Notes: generated from the sequence alone by a model not told the origin. 64,000 bases of DNA from Pannonibacter sp. SL95 (GCF_026672425.1 NZ_JAPPRC010000006.1:372001-436000); one strand, 5' to 3'. Counted from the stretch's first letter, positions 16,466 to 26,537 are shown. Program-made: numbers and translations.

Positions 16466-17743
16466 ATGACCCAGCATGTTGATGAAGCCACCGGTCGCGC
16501 CACGCGTCTGAAGTCCGAAGCCCTTCGCGTCCTCCTGGACCGCGGTCTCGTCAATCAGGCGACCGATCTCGAGGGGCTCGACGCCGCCTTCCACGCAGGT
16601 TCTGTCACCTTCTACGCCGGCTTTGATGCCACCGCCGCCAGCCTGCATGTCGGTCATCTGGTTCCGCTCGTCACCATGCGCTGGCTGCAGAAGCTTGGCC
16701 ATCAGCCCATCGCCGTGCTTGGCGGCGGCACCACGCTGGTCGGCGATCCGAGTTTCCGCAATGACAGCCGCCCGCTGCTGACCGAGGCACAGATCCGCGA
16801 GAACATGGCCGGCATCCGCCGGTCCATCGAGGGCATCCTCGATCTGGAGGGGACCGACGGGGCATTGCTCGTCAACAATGCCGAGTGGCTGACCGAGTTC
16901 CGCTTCCTCGAATTCCTGCGCGATTACGGCACCCAGTTCACGGTCAACCGCATGATGAGCTTCGACAGTGTCCGCACCCGTCTGGAAGCGCAACAGCCGC
17001 TGACTGTGCTGGAGTTCTGCTACATGATGCTGCAGGCGGTCGATTTCCTGGAGCTTGCCCGCCGGCACGGCTGCACGCTCCAGATCGGCGGTTCCGATCA
17101 GTGGGGCAACATCGTCAATGGCGTGGACCTCGGCCGCCGCGATGGTCGCCAGCTTTTCGGCCTCACCGTGCCGCTGGTCACCGCCGCCAATGGCCAGAAG
17201 ATGGGCAAGACCGCCGCCGGTGCCGTCTGGCTGCATCCGGACAAGCTGTCGCCGGCCGGTTTCTGGCAGTTCTGGCGCAACACCGCCGATGCGGATGTGG
17301 CGCAGTACCTGCGCCTCTTCACCGAGTTGCCGCTGAACGAGGTCGCCCGGCTGTCGGCCCTCAAGGGGGCTGAGCTCAACGAGGCGAAGAAGATCCTGGC
17401 GACTCAGGTCACAGCCCTGGTGCATGGCGCAGCTGCCGCAAGAGGCGCGCTGGAACAGGGCGAGGCGCTGTTCTCCGATGACGAGGACGGTGCCGAGGCA
17501 ACCCATACCCTGCCGCTGGCAAGCCTTGCCTCTGGTCTGGGGCTGCTCGAACTCGTCGTCGCGACCGGCTTCGCCCAGTCAAATGGCGAGGCGAGGCGCC
17601 TTGTCGAGGCGGGCGGCGTCCGCCTTAACGGCTCAACTGTCGATGACCCGCGCCGCCGCATCTCGCCGGGGGATCTGGCCGCCAACGACCGCCTGACGCT
17701 GGCCATCGGCCGCCGCCGCAAGGCCCTTGTCGCTTTCGGGTGA
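16466..17743 (+). CDS. tyrS: Tyrosyl-tRNA synthetase
   Basis: The 425-residue class I synthetase charges tRNA-Tyr. The ATP-binding HIGH motif appears as HVGHL in ASLHVGHLVPLVTM, and the KMSKS loop as KMGKT in ANGQKMGKTAAGAVW. YAGFDATAASLH and GGSDQWGNIVNG are characteristic of TyrRS, and the last 60 residues form an S4 RNA-binding domain (EARRLVEAGGVRLNG). The ATG at 16466 follows CCAGGAGACC. The upstream frame from 16430 is not needed. Confidence 0.97.
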   Translation: MTQHVDEATGRATRLKSEALRVLLDRGLVNQATDLEGLDAAFHAGSVTFYAGFDATAASLHVGHLVPLVTMRWLQKLGHQPIAVLGGGTTLVGDPSFRNDSRPLLTEAQIRENMAGIRRSIEGILDLEGTDGALLVNNAEWLTEFRFLEFLRDYGTQFTVNRMMSFDSVRTRLEAQQPLTVLEFCYMMLQAVDFLELARRHGCTLQIGGSDQWGNIVNGVDLGRRDGRQLFGLTVPLVTAANGQKMGKTAAGAVWLHPDKLSPAGFWQFWRNTADADVAQYLRLFTELPLNEVARLSALKGAELNEAKKILATQVTALVHGAAAARGALEQGEALFSDDEDGAEATHTLPLASLASGLGLLELVVATGFAQSNGEARRLVEAGGVRLNGSTVDDPRRRISPGDLAANDRLTLAIGRRRKALVAFG

Positions 17744-17830
17744 GGGACGGGGCTTCGCCTGAACGAAAGGCCTCTCCGCTCCACGAGGCAGGGCCAACGC
17801 GTATGTGGCCAGACGGCTGTCGAGGCGTCG

Positions 17831-18000
17831 AAGCCCCCCTCCCCCTCGTGGGGAGGGGTAAGGGGTGGGGGGCTTCGGCGGCCAACAGCTCACCAAGCGT
17901 CTGAAGCAAGCCTAGTAAAGAATGTTAGTGGCCTGGATTTAAGTCCACTTCCCCCCACCCCCAAACCCCTCCCCACGAGGGGGAGGGGAGCGGAGAGGCT
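17831..18000. repeat. Inverted pair of GC-rich palindromic repeats (CTCGTGGGGAGG type)
   Basis: The gap 17744-18124 between tyrS and the convergent unknown gene holds no gene. One element at 17831-17877 (AAGCCCCCCTCCCCCTCGTG, then GGGAGGGGTAAGGGGTGGGG) and an inverted relative at 17950-18000 (CCCCCCACCCCCAAACCCCT, then CCCCACGAGGGGGAGGGGAG and CGGAGAGGCT) face each other over about 72 bases of ordinary sequence. Each contains CCCCTCGTGGGG-like dyads. Related single copies are at 36684, 57637 and 63737. Confidence 0.85.
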
Positions 18001-18124
18001 CCCACACGGTAAAACTCCTTGGGCGCAGTTCGTCACATCGAACGCTTGTCAGACTTCATATGCGATACCGCTGCCCCTTGGAGGTAAGGGGGACGCGACG
18101 CCCCCAAGCTCAAAAAAGGCTGCC

Positions 18125-18910
18125 TCAGACGAAGCTGCCGAAGAACCGGCACATGAACTCGAGTTGACGCTGGCGGTCATCATTGAAGTTGGAAACCGGA
18201 AAATACCCGCGATCCGTGGTGATCTGTTCTGTCACCGGCAAACCGTTGGAACCGATAGCGATGGCGACGGACTGCGCCGAGTACCCAAGACGCATCATCT
18301 GGTCGAGAAGCCCCGGATAGTACTGGGCGTAGAACTGCTCGGCCAGCGGGCGCGTGGCAAAGGGATGCCCTGTATGGGCGGTGCTGTTGATGGTGGTCGC
18401 ATCGACGACCTTCATCGGCTGGTAGCGGTCAGCGGTGACATTGTGATCGCCGCCCCAGATGGTTCCCTCCATCGCCCCGGCATTGATGTAAACGACAGAT
18501 CCGTTGAGTTGAGGCGGGTTTACGCTCGTATTTTGCGTGATGAGTTGCGCTGTCGAAATCCCCGGGCCGGTTACGATGTTCTGGATCGCCGTCTTGATGT
18601 CTGCCACCGTGCTCCCGAGATTGCGGAAGAGAACCTGCGCGCTCTGGGAGTTGGTCTGGTAGCTGGCATTGCGCGCCCATTGACCGGTGTAGATCCCGAC
18701 CACGCGTGTGGCCCTCTCGTACATGGCAAAACCTGATGAATGCAGCGGCCGCAACCTCAGGAAGTTGTTGGCGTCATTCATGTAATACGTGCTGGGGAGC
18801 TGATCGGTATCAAACGACATGCTCGCATTGTTCGGCGCGATCGTGATGTCGATGCTGCCGAACAGGCGGTTGAGGGGTTTGATCAGCGATACGGGGGTCG
18901 GGGTCGGCAT
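18125..18910 (-). CDS. Protein of unknown function
   Basis: The 261-residue product starts MPTPTPVSLIKPLNRLFGSI and ends REFMCRFFGSFV-like (LEFMCRFFGSFV). It is rich in Asn, Thr, Ser and Gln and has no signal peptide or membrane helix. I recognise no domain. Composition and the phrase-like segments (STYYMNDANNFLRLRPLHSS, GHPFATRPLAEQFYAQYYPG) suggest a folded beta-rich protein. Its GC content is a little lower than that of its neighbours. Like the GH18 enzyme 3 kb away it lacks an export signal, though there is no evidence that they are linked. Start ATG 18910 follows a GGAGTGAGCC ribosome site. Confidence 0.7.
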   Translation of the reverse strand: MPTPTPVSLIKPLNRLFGSIDITIAPNNASMSFDTDQLPSTYYMNDANNFLRLRPLHSSGFAMYERATRVVGIYTGQWARNASYQTNSQSAQVLFRNLGSTVADIKTAIQNIVTGPGISTAQLITQNTSVNPPQLNGSVVYINAGAMEGTIWGGDHNVTADRYQPMKVVDATTINSTAHTGHPFATRPLAEQFYAQYYPGLLDQMMRLGYSAQSVAIAIGSNGLPVTEQITTDRGYFPVSNFNDDRQRQLEFMCRFFGSFV

Positions 18911-19007
18911 GGCTCACTCCTTGATCGGCCGCACGGGGCGGGTTGATCAGGAGGACGCACAGCGAGGCGATCCGTGAGCCAGCCTTCAGGCTGCGAGCCG
19001 CGACAAG

Positions 19008-19044
19008 CAAAAACACCCCCGGCCCTTTCGAGGCCGGAGGTGTT
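19008..19044 (-). terminator. Rho-independent terminator downstream of ccrM
   Basis: On the minus strand, AACACCTCCGGCC / GGCCGGGGGTGTT (one mismatch) with a TCGAAAG loop is followed by TTTTTGC. It lies about 108 bases beyond the ccrM stop and upstream of the next minus-strand gene (start 18910), so it separates the two transcripts. Confidence 0.85.
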
Positions 19045-19151
19045 CCTGTCAATTCGCGGGGACGCGAATGTCCGCGTCCGGAGGAGTGACGGACAGACGA
19101 GGGCTGTGGCCAACCCTCCCCCGTCACATCAGGCGCCGCATCGGCCTGATG

Positions 19152-20417
<1,266 letters not shown>

Positions 20418-20700
20418 TTATTTTCTTTTTGATTTCAAGAGTTTCTTTACCGAAGTAAAGACTTGCGCTCGCGAATTGCGACAGGGCTTGAAACCGCGCC
20501 AAGGAATGCGCGGGATTATGCTGCCGCCGGCCTGCGCGGGCAGTCGCCCGCGTTAACGCTTGCGGACCACTCCCAAAAAACTTCCGATCCGAAGATTTCT
20601 GCGCACTGCGAAAAAATTTTCAAAAACCTGTGTCACACTCCTTGACGAAGCGTAGTGCGATGCTGATCCTATACGGTTAATAACAAGAAGGAGAAATGAG

Positions 20701-22209
20701 TTGTCGAATCGATCTTATCGCAATCCTCTGTTGCGGCCGCGCAATCTGATCCTGGCGCCGGAGGCCCCGCTCCAGCCTTACATGAAGGCTGAGGAAGCGG
20801 TCGCCCGCCTGATCGAGCTGTTCGAGCGCAACACGGCGTTCATCCGCAATGCGTTCAATGATTTGCTGCAGGGCAGGGTGCCGGACGGGCGGGTCCGTGC
20901 CTTCTATCCGCAGATCCGCCTGATCACCGACAGCCATTCGCGCCTCGACAGCCGTCTTGCCTATGGCTTCGTCTCCGGCCCCGGCATCCATGGCACGACG
21001 ATCACCCGGCCGGACCTGTTCCGCCAGTATCTGACGCACCAGATCTCGCAGCTTATCCGCAACCACGATGTGCCGATCCTTGTTGGCGACAGCGAGACGC
21101 CGATCCCGCTGCACTTTGCCTTCTATGACGGCACCCACGTGGAAGGCGCCGCCTCGGCAAAGCTCGAAAGGCCGCTGGCCGACACGTTCGACCTGCCGGA
21201 CCTGACCCTGATGGACGACTCCATCGCCAACGGCACCTATGAACCGCTCGACGGCGTCATGCCGCTGGCGCCCTTCACTGCGCCGCGCGTCGACTATTCC
21301 CTGCACCGGCTGCAGCACTACACCGCCACAGCCGCCGAGCATTTCCAGAACTACGTGCTTTTCACCAACTACCAGTTCTACATCGACGAGTTCTGCCGCA
21401 TGGCTGAAGACGCGATGGCCGATCCGGACAGCGGCTACGAGGCCTTTGTCTCGCCTGGCAATCTGGTGACCCTGCATGGCGCCTCCGAGCCGAGTTCCGG
21501 CATGGCCCCGGCCAAGCTGCCCCAGATGCCGGCCTATCATCTCAAGCGCGCTGACAACTCCGGCATCACCATGGTCAACATCGGCGTCGGCCCGTCCAAC
21601 GCCAAGACCATCACCGACCACATCGCCGTGCTGCGCCCGCATGCCTGGTTGATGCTCGGTCACTGCGCCGGTCTGCGCAACAGCCAGACCCTGGGTGACT
21701 ACGTCCTCGCCCATGGCTATGTCCGCGATGACAACGTGCTGAACCAGGATCTTCCGGTCTGGGTGCCGATCCCGCCTCTGGCCGAGGTGCAGGTGGCGCT
21801 GGAAGACGCGGTGGCGGAAGTGACCGGCTACACCGGCTATGAACTGAAGAAGGTCATGCGCACCGGCACCGTTGCCTCCATCGACAACCGCAACTGGGAA
21901 CTCTGGGACCAGCGCGGCCTGGTGCAGCGCTTTTCGCAGTCCCGCGCCATCGCCCTCGACATGGAAAGCGCCACCATCGCCGCCAACGGCTTCCGCTTCC
22001 GCGTTCCCTACGGCACGCTGCTCTGCGTGTCCGACAAGCCGCTGCACGGGGAGCTGAAGCTGCCGGGCATGGCAACGGACTTCTACAAGCGGCAGGTCGC
22101 CCAGCATCTGGAGATCGGCATCCGCGCCATGGAAAAGCTCCGCGCCATGCCGCATGAACGCCTGCACTCCCGCAAGCTGCGCAGCTTCGCGGAAACCGCG
22201 TTCCAGTAA
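20701..22209 (+). CDS. amn: AMP nucleosidase
   Basis: The 502-residue enzyme hydrolyses AMP to adenine and ribose 5-phosphate. An N-terminal regulatory domain (FYPQIRLITDSHSRLDSRLAYG) precedes a nucleoside-phosphorylase-like catalytic domain with ITMVNIGVGPSNAKTITDHI, RPHAWLMLGHCAGLR and ALDMESATIAANGFRFRVPYGTLLCVSD. Length and motifs fit bacterial Amn. The start is a TTG at 20701, eight bases after AAGGAG; the nearby ATG at 20696 is out of frame. A rare start codon may keep expression low. It is transcribed away from ccrM. Confidence 0.95.
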   Translation: MSNRSYRNPLLRPRNLILAPEAPLQPYMKAEEAVARLIELFERNTAFIRNAFNDLLQGRVPDGRVRAFYPQIRLITDSHSRLDSRLAYGFVSGPGIHGTTITRPDLFRQYLTHQISQLIRNHDVPILVGDSETPIPLHFAFYDGTHVEGAASAKLERPLADTFDLPDLTLMDDSIANGTYEPLDGVMPLAPFTAPRVDYSLHRLQHYTATAAEHFQNYVLFTNYQFYIDEFCRMAEDAMADPDSGYEAFVSPGNLVTLHGASEPSSGMAPAKLPQMPAYHLKRADNSGITMVNIGVGPSNAKTITDHIAVLRPHAWLMLGHCAGLRNSQTLGDYVLAHGYVRDDNVLNQDLPVWVPIPPLAEVQVALEDAVAEVTGYTGYELKKVMRTGTVASIDNRNWELWDQRGLVQRFSQSRAIALDMESATIAANGFRFRVPYGTLLCVSDKPLHGELKLPGMATDFYKRQVAQHLEIGIRAMEKLRAMPHERLHSRKLRSFAETAFQ

Positions 22210-22302
22210 GTTGGCCTTGACCGGGTCTCGGAATGAGGCCCGGTCAGCCCGTTGTGCCGCCCCGCACCTGCCTGTCGGATACCCTAAATTCCGCCCTCAG
22301 CG

Positions 22303-22385
22303 GTCATCCCCGCCTCGTGCGGGGATCCATCCGGCCTCGGCTCACCGGTCCCGGGTCTCGCTACACTGCGCCCGGGATGACGCCG
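22303..22385. repeat. REPIN-like element, diverged copy
   Basis: GTCATCCCCGCCTCGTGCGG followed by GGATCCATCCGG at 22303-22334 is the left arm of the dispersed element also found at 4301, 42042-42412 and 50710. A weaker inverted partner, CCCGGGATGACG, ends at about 22382. It lies between the convergent amn and bfr genes. Confidence 0.8.
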
Positions 22386-22390
22386 AAGGA

Positions 22391-22420
22391 CAAAAAAAGC
22401 GCGGCCCGGAAGGGCCGCGC
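22391..22420 (-). terminator. Rho-independent terminator of bfr
   Basis: On the minus strand GCGCGGCCC / GGGCCGCGC with a TTCC loop is followed by TTTTTTTG. It lies 30 bases beyond the bfr stop. Confidence 0.93.
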
Positions 22421-22449
22421 GTCGGTCTGATGGGGCTTGTTCGAAGGGA

Positions 22450-22938
22450 TCAGTCGCCGACTTCGTTGGCCGGCTCTGCCTGCAGGAGGCCGTAGCGCTC
22501 TTCGCCGATCTTCGACAGCAGTTCCAGCTGGGTTTCGAGGAAGTCGATGTGGCCTTCCTCGTCGCGCAGCAGTTCCTCAAAAATCTGCATGGAGACGAAG
22601 TCGCCTTCTTCACGGCAGATTTCGCGCGACTTGGCGTAGGACGCACGGGCGTCGTATTCGCCGGCGAGGTCGCACTCCAGCACTTCCTTCACGCTCTGGC
22701 CGATGCGCAGGGGCGCCAGCTTCTGCATGTTCGGATGGCCTTCGAGAAAGATGATGCGCGTGGTGATCTTGTCCGCGTGCTGCATCTCTTCGATCGATTC
22801 GGCGCGCTCCTTCTTGGCCAGGCGCGTGAAGCCCCAGTCGTCCAGCAGGCGGTAGTGCAGCCAGTACTGGTTGATGGCGCCAAGCTCGAGAAACAGCGCC
22901 TCGTTCAGACGCTCGATGACTTTCGCACTGCCCTTCAT
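22450..22938 (-). CDS. bfr: Bacterioferritin
   Basis: This 162-residue subunit forms the 24-mer heme-containing iron store. The diiron ferroxidase ligands are all visible: Glu18 (LFLELG), Glu51 and His54 (IEEMQHADK), Glu94 (AGEYDARA), and Glu127 with His130 ([11 protein letters not shown]). The heme ligand Met52 is present, so it is the Bfr rather than the ferritin type. A TAGAAC-GGTTCTA palindrome sits about 40 bases upstream, matching the iron control element bound by Irr in alphaproteobacteria. It is monocistronic, with its own terminator. Confidence 0.97.
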   Translation of the reverse strand: MKGSAKVIERLNEALFLELGAINQYWLHYRLLDDWGFTRLAKKERAESIEEMQHADKITTRIIFLEGHPNMQKLAPLRIGQSVKEVLECDLAGEYDARASYAKSREICREEGDFVSMQIFEELLRDEEGHIDFLETQLELLSKIGEERYGLLQAEPANEVGD

Positions 22939-22977
22939 GATGCGGCCTACTCCCTGGCTCGAAATCGTTAAATGAAT

Positions 22978-22993
22978 CTAGAACGGTTCTAAG
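22978..22993. promoter_or_regulatory. Irr-type iron control element (ICE) upstream of bfr
   Basis: CTAGAACGGTTCTAAG contains the near-perfect dyad TAGAAC-G-GTTCTA. This matches the TTAGAA-N3-TTCTAA core of the Irr box as I remember it. In alphaproteobacteria Irr represses bfr when iron is scarce, so storage is only made when iron is available. Position, 40-55 bases upstream of the start, fits repression at the promoter. Confidence 0.7.
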
Positions 22994-23119
22994 TGAATGT
23001 CCAGCGGCTCCTGCAACTTAAACGGAGGATCCCTGAACCCCGATCCACGTAGTTCTGCGCGGTAGCCGAAATCCCTCCCGGCCTGATATATTCAAAAAAA
23101 TGAAACTAAGGAGGGTTCC

Positions 23120-24334
23120 ATGCCGTTCCGTCTTCCTGATCTGGGCAATCGCTACACCCCGCAGTATTTCCTTGCAGCGCTCGGGGCTGGCGGCATTGCG
23201 GTGACGTTCTTTCTCTATCTCATGTTCTGGATCCCGCATCCGGGTCAGACTGTGCCTGTCTTCGAAGATGTCGCCAGCGCTTATGCCGATGGCTCGTGGC
23301 TCCTGCGCGGCATGATTGTGCTTGCCTATGCGGGGGTCGCTTTCTTCGCGCTGCTGCACATCCGGCTGATGGTCTGGAATGTCCGCCAGTTTGTCGCCTG
23401 GCGTCAGACACCAGCCTTTGCGCAGTTGAAATCGGGCAACGGCGAAAGCCTGCTGATGACCGTTCCGCTGGCGCTCGCCATGTCCGTCAATGTCGGCTTC
23501 ATTGCTGGTCTGCTGTTCGTGCCCGGCCTGTGGTCCGTGGTGGAATATCTGTTCCCGCTGGCGCTCGTCGCCTTCGCCGGGATCGGGGTTTACGCCCTGT
23601 CGCTGATCGGCGCGTTCCTTGGCCGGGTGCTGACCGCTGGCGGATTTGACTGTGCCCGCAACAACAGTTTCTCGCAGGTGATGGCGGCCTTCACCTTCGC
23701 CATGGTGGCCGTTGGTCTGGCTGCGCCCGCATCGATGAGTGCGACACCGCTGACGGTTGCTGCCAGCTACATGGCCTCGACCTTCTTCCTCGCCGCGGCC
23801 ACCCTGGTGGGGGCTGTGGGCATCGTGCTTGGCTTCCGGTCGATGCTGGAAAACGGCGCCAACGACGAGGCCGCGCCCAGCCTCCTGGTCGTCATCCCCT
23901 TCGCCACCGTGGCGGGGATCGCCCTGATGCGGCAGGCGCATGGTCTGCATGGCCAGTTCGACGCCCATGCCGGGGCCGCTGACAGTTTCACCCTGCTCAC
24001 CTGGCTGCTCGCGGTGCAGGTGCTGTTCGGTCTTCTGGGGCTCACGGTGCTGCGCCGCCAAGGCTACATCGGCCGCTTCATCACCGGCCCGGCGAAGTCG
24101 GTCGGCTCCTATGCCCTGGTTTGCCCCGCCGTTGCCCTTTCGGTGCTCCTGCAGTTCTACATCAACAAGGGGCTGGTCGGGATCGATCTGATCGCCAAGT
24201 TCTCGGTCGCCTACTGGCTCGTCACGGCGCTTGCGCTGGCCCTGCAGGCCCTGTCGATCTGGCTGGTCTTCCACCTCAACAGCCGCCACTTCTCCAGTCC
24301 CGTCAGCAAGGCAACCCTTGCGCCAGCCGAGTAG
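23120..24334 (+). CDS. Polytopic membrane protein, possibly TDT/TehA-like or TsoY family
   Basis: The 404-residue product has about ten hydrophobic helices and begins YTPQYFLAALGAGGIAVTFF followed by a PHPGQTVPVFEDV periplasmic loop. The opening resembles what I recall of the TsoY (seleno)protein family and, more loosely, tellurite-resistance/dicarboxylate transporter (TDT) permeases; neither is certain. No in-frame TGA is visible, so if TsoY-related it is a non-selenocysteine form. A strong AAGGAGG precedes ATG 23120. It stands alone, divergent from bfr. Substrate unknown. Confidence 0.55.
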   Translation: MPFRLPDLGNRYTPQYFLAALGAGGIAVTFFLYLMFWIPHPGQTVPVFEDVASAYADGSWLLRGMIVLAYAGVAFFALLHIRLMVWNVRQFVAWRQTPAFAQLKSGNGESLLMTVPLALAMSVNVGFIAGLLFVPGLWSVVEYLFPLALVAFAGIGVYALSLIGAFLGRVLTAGGFDCARNNSFSQVMAAFTFAMVAVGLAAPASMSATPLTVAASYMASTFFLAAATLVGAVGIVLGFRSMLENGANDEAAPSLLVVIPFATVAGIALMRQAHGLHGQFDAHAGAADSFTLLTWLLAVQVLFGLLGLTVLRRQGYIGRFITGPAKSVGSYALVCPAVALSVLLQFYINKGLVGIDLIAKFSVAYWLVTALALALQALSIWLVFHLNSRHFSSPVSKATLAPAE

Positions 24335-24355
24335 TGGGCCAGATCGCCGAGTGCC

Positions 24356-24466
24356 CGTCCTTCAGCGGAAGGACTGGCCAAGAAAGCGAGAATGGGTCCG
24401 TCCTTCAGCGGAAGGACTGGCCAAGGAAGGTAGGATGGGTCCGTCCTTCAACGGAAGGACGGACCA
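24356..24466. repeat. 43-bp tandem repeat, about 2.5 copies, each with a hairpin
   Basis: CGTCCTTCAGCGGAAGGAC begins at 24356 and 24399, and CGTCCTTCAACGGAAGGAC at 24442, a regular 43-base period. Each copy folds as GTCCTTC-loop-GAAGGAC, and the third extends to a nine-base-pair stem (CCGTCCTTC / GAAGGACGG). The repeats fill the gap between the convergent membrane-protein and oxygenase genes, and the third copy encodes the last residues of the oxygenase. They may act as stacked transcription stops, but no T-run is present. Confidence 0.9.
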
Positions 24467-24996
24467 TGGCACCAGCAGGTCAGCGAGTAGCGGCGGCCAC
24501 GTGTCACCGGGGCCACCCGGTGCAGCATGAAACTGGCAAACAGCGTTGCGGTGCCGATCGGACGCGGCGCAGACCATTCCGCACTGCCAAGGTTGAGGTC
24601 CAGCGCGCCGCCGTCATAGAGCGCGGGATCTGACAGCTGCACGACGATGGTCAGCTTGCGCTGGCGGGCGATGGCGCCGTCACCGATATCGGAATGCCAG
24701 TCGTAATGCCCTTCGTCGCTCTCGTCGTAGCTTGCGACCTGCAGCCGTTCATGGAAATCGGTGATGTCGAAGCGGAAGGCCTCGCGGTTGGCCTCGGCCA
24801 CACCGCGCATGATGCGCTCCATGACGAACAGCGCGTCGCCCTGATCGTCGAGCCAGTTGATCCGGGCCCGGCGGATTGAGGCTTGTTGTACGCCGCCAAC
24901 GAGCCCGCCTTCGCGCATCTCGCCGCTTTCGGCAAGATCAATGATACGGGCGCATTCGTCCGGCGTGAAAAGGGCAGGGATCGTATGGGTGAACAT
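24448..24996 (-). CDS. 2-oxoglutarate/Fe(II)-dependent prolyl hydroxylase-like oxygenase
   Basis: The 182-residue protein has a double-stranded beta-helix layout with iron ligands HSD (His101, Asp103) in YDWHSDIGDG and His159 in MLHRVAPV, and the 2-oxoglutarate-binding Arg in the following RGRRYSLTCW. It resembles PKHD-type hydroxylases. Substrate unknown. ATG 24996 follows AAGGTG; the frame also allows 25026. Its last codons (CWCHGPSFR) run into the 43-bp repeat array, so the C-terminus has been shaped by the repeat. Confidence 0.85.
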   Translation of the reverse strand: MFTHTIPALFTPDECARIIDLAESGEMREGGLVGGVQQASIRRARINWLDDQGDALFVMERIMRGVAEANREAFRFDITDFHERLQVASYDESDEGHYDWHSDIGDGAIARQRKLTIVVQLSDPALYDGGALDLNLGSAEWSAPRPIGTATLFASFMLHRVAPVTRGRRYSLTCWCHGPSFR

Positions 24997-25064
24997 GGGC
25001 AGCACCTTTGTTGGTTGCCTGCCCATATGCCCGCTTCCCTGCCCAAGGCAACTGCTTTGTTGTC

Positions 25065-25958
25065 TCAGCGCGATGCCTCGACTGTGCGCGTCCTGCGCTG
25101 GCCCCAGCCCAGCGTCATGCCGGCTGCGGCCAGCAGGATGACGGCCATGCCCAGCCCCTGCACCGGCTGCAGGCGGGTGCCCATCGCAAAGACGTCCACC
25201 AGGATGGTCACGACCGGATAGACAAAGGCCAGCGCGCCCTGCTGCGAGGTCGGCAGGCTCTGGATGGCTGCGTAGAGCAGGGCATACATCAACCCGGTGT
25301 GGATGAGCCCCATGCTGGCCAGCACGGCCCAGGTCTCAGGCGTTGCCGGCAGACCATTGGCCAGGACGAACGGGGCCAGCATGACGCTGCCGACGCTGAC
25401 GTGGATGAGTGCGATCAGCTGCGGCGGCACGCCTTTCAGCGCCTTGGTGGTGATCGCGGCGGTGGCCCAGCCGAGCGCGGCCAGCAGCGCCATGGCAATG
25501 CCCGGCAGATAGTCATCGGAGACGTAGGTCGCATCCGGCCGGTTCAGGACGATGGCCACAACCCCGGCAAAGGCGAGGCCGAGCCAGCCGAGCTTTACCA
25601 CAGTGATCCGCTCGCCGAAGAACACCGCGCCAAAACACAGCAGCATGAAGGGCTGCGTGTTGTAGACGACCGTCGCCACCGAAACCGAGGCGCGGCTGTA
25701 GCTGCCAAACAGCAGCAACCAGTTGAGCACCAGCGCAACCCCGCTGAGCCCGGCCATCAGCAGCTGTTTTCGCGTCAGGCGCACCCGCAGCAGTCCCAGC
25801 GCCGCGCACAGGATCACCAAGGCCCCGGCGCCAAACACGCAACGCCAGAACACCACCGTCAGCACCGGCTCTCCGGCCATGACGACAAACCAGCCGATGG
25901 TTCCTGAAATCACCATCGCTGCCACCATCTGGATCGTGCCGCGTGTCTGGTCCTGCAT
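25065..25958 (-). CDS. EamA/DMT-superfamily transporter
   Basis: The 297-residue protein has ten hydrophobic helices in two EamA repeats (VISGTIGWFVVMAGEPVLTV in the first, AMALLAALGWATAAITTKAL in the second) and NTQPFMLLCFGAVFFGE, typical of drug/metabolite exporters. ATG 25958 is preceded by AGGAGCAAGGAC. A Lrp/AsnC regulator is transcribed divergently 135 bases away, and such pairs often export amino acids under control of the adjacent regulator. The substrate is inferred only to that level. Confidence 0.88.
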   Translation of the reverse strand: MQDQTRGTIQMVAAMVISGTIGWFVVMAGEPVLTVVFWRCVFGAGALVILCAALGLLRVRLTRKQLLMAGLSGVALVLNWLLLFGSYSRASVSVATVVYNTQPFMLLCFGAVFFGERITVVKLGWLGLAFAGVVAIVLNRPDATYVSDDYLPGIAMALLAALGWATAAITTKALKGVPPQLIALIHVSVGSVMLAPFVLANGLPATPETWAVLASMGLIHTGLMYALLYAAIQSLPTSQQGALAFVYPVVTILVDVFAMGTRLQPVQGLGMAVILLAAAGMTLGWGQRRTRTVEASR

Positions 25959-26093
25959 GTCCTTGCTCCTGTCTCGATGTGGATGCAGTTTAATCGCTTT
26001 GGTGAAATCGGTACTGGTGTATGGAAAGGGGTTTTGCCAGAATGACCTTCGAATTAAAGGTTTAGATGGAAAAACGCTTTTGGAGGCGTGGCA

Positions 26094-26525
26094 ATGGACG
26101 AGATTGACCGAAAAATTCTTCAGGCGTTGGTACAGGATGCCCGGATGCCGCTGAAACAGCTTGCAGAAGCAGCCGGTCTCAGCGGCCCGGCAACCTCCGA
26201 CCGGCTCCGCCGTCTGGAACAACGGGGCATCTTGCGCGGCAGCACGATTGATATTGATCCAGCTGCGCTTGGCTATGGTCTGGAAGCCGTCGTCCGCATC
26301 CGCCCCATGCCGGGCCAGTTGCATCTGGTTCAGCAGATGATCCAGGAGACGCCGGAAGTGGTCGAATGCGACAAGATCACCGGCGATGACTGTTTCGTTG
26401 CCCGCCTGTTCGTCCGCTCCTTGAATGACATCGATGGCATTCTCGACCGGATCGCGGAACGGGCCTCCACCAGCACGTCACTGGTCAAGGCAAAGGTCAT
26501 TTCCCGCCGTCCACCGGCATTCTGA
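26094..26525 (+). CDS. Lrp/AsnC-family transcriptional regulator
   Basis: The 143-residue protein has an N-terminal winged helix-turn-helix (DEIDRKILQALVQDARMPLKQ, with recognition helix SGPATSDRLRRLEQRGIL) and a C-terminal RAM ligand-binding domain (VVECDKITGDDCFVARLFVR). Such proteins form octamers that sense amino acids. The ATG at 26094 is preceded by TTGGAGG; GTG 26088 is possible. It probably controls the divergent DMT transporter, with sites in the AT-rich gap 25959-26093, and itself. Ligand unknown. Confidence 0.93.
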   Translation: MDEIDRKILQALVQDARMPLKQLAEAAGLSGPATSDRLRRLEQRGILRGSTIDIDPAALGYGLEAVVRIRPMPGQLHLVQQMIQETPEVVECDKITGDDCFVARLFVRSLNDIDGILDRIAERASTSTSLVKAKVISRRPPAF

Positions 26526-26537
26526 GCGCCGGTTCGA

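Noticed and set aside
20677-22167. 496-codon minus-strand frame opposite amn
   Set aside because: Antisense shadow; amn has clear family motifs on the plus strand.
24356-24466. 43-bp repeats considered as CRISPR
   Set aside because: The repeat and its interval are similar in every copy rather than having unique spacers, only 2.5 copies are present, and no cas genes are near.
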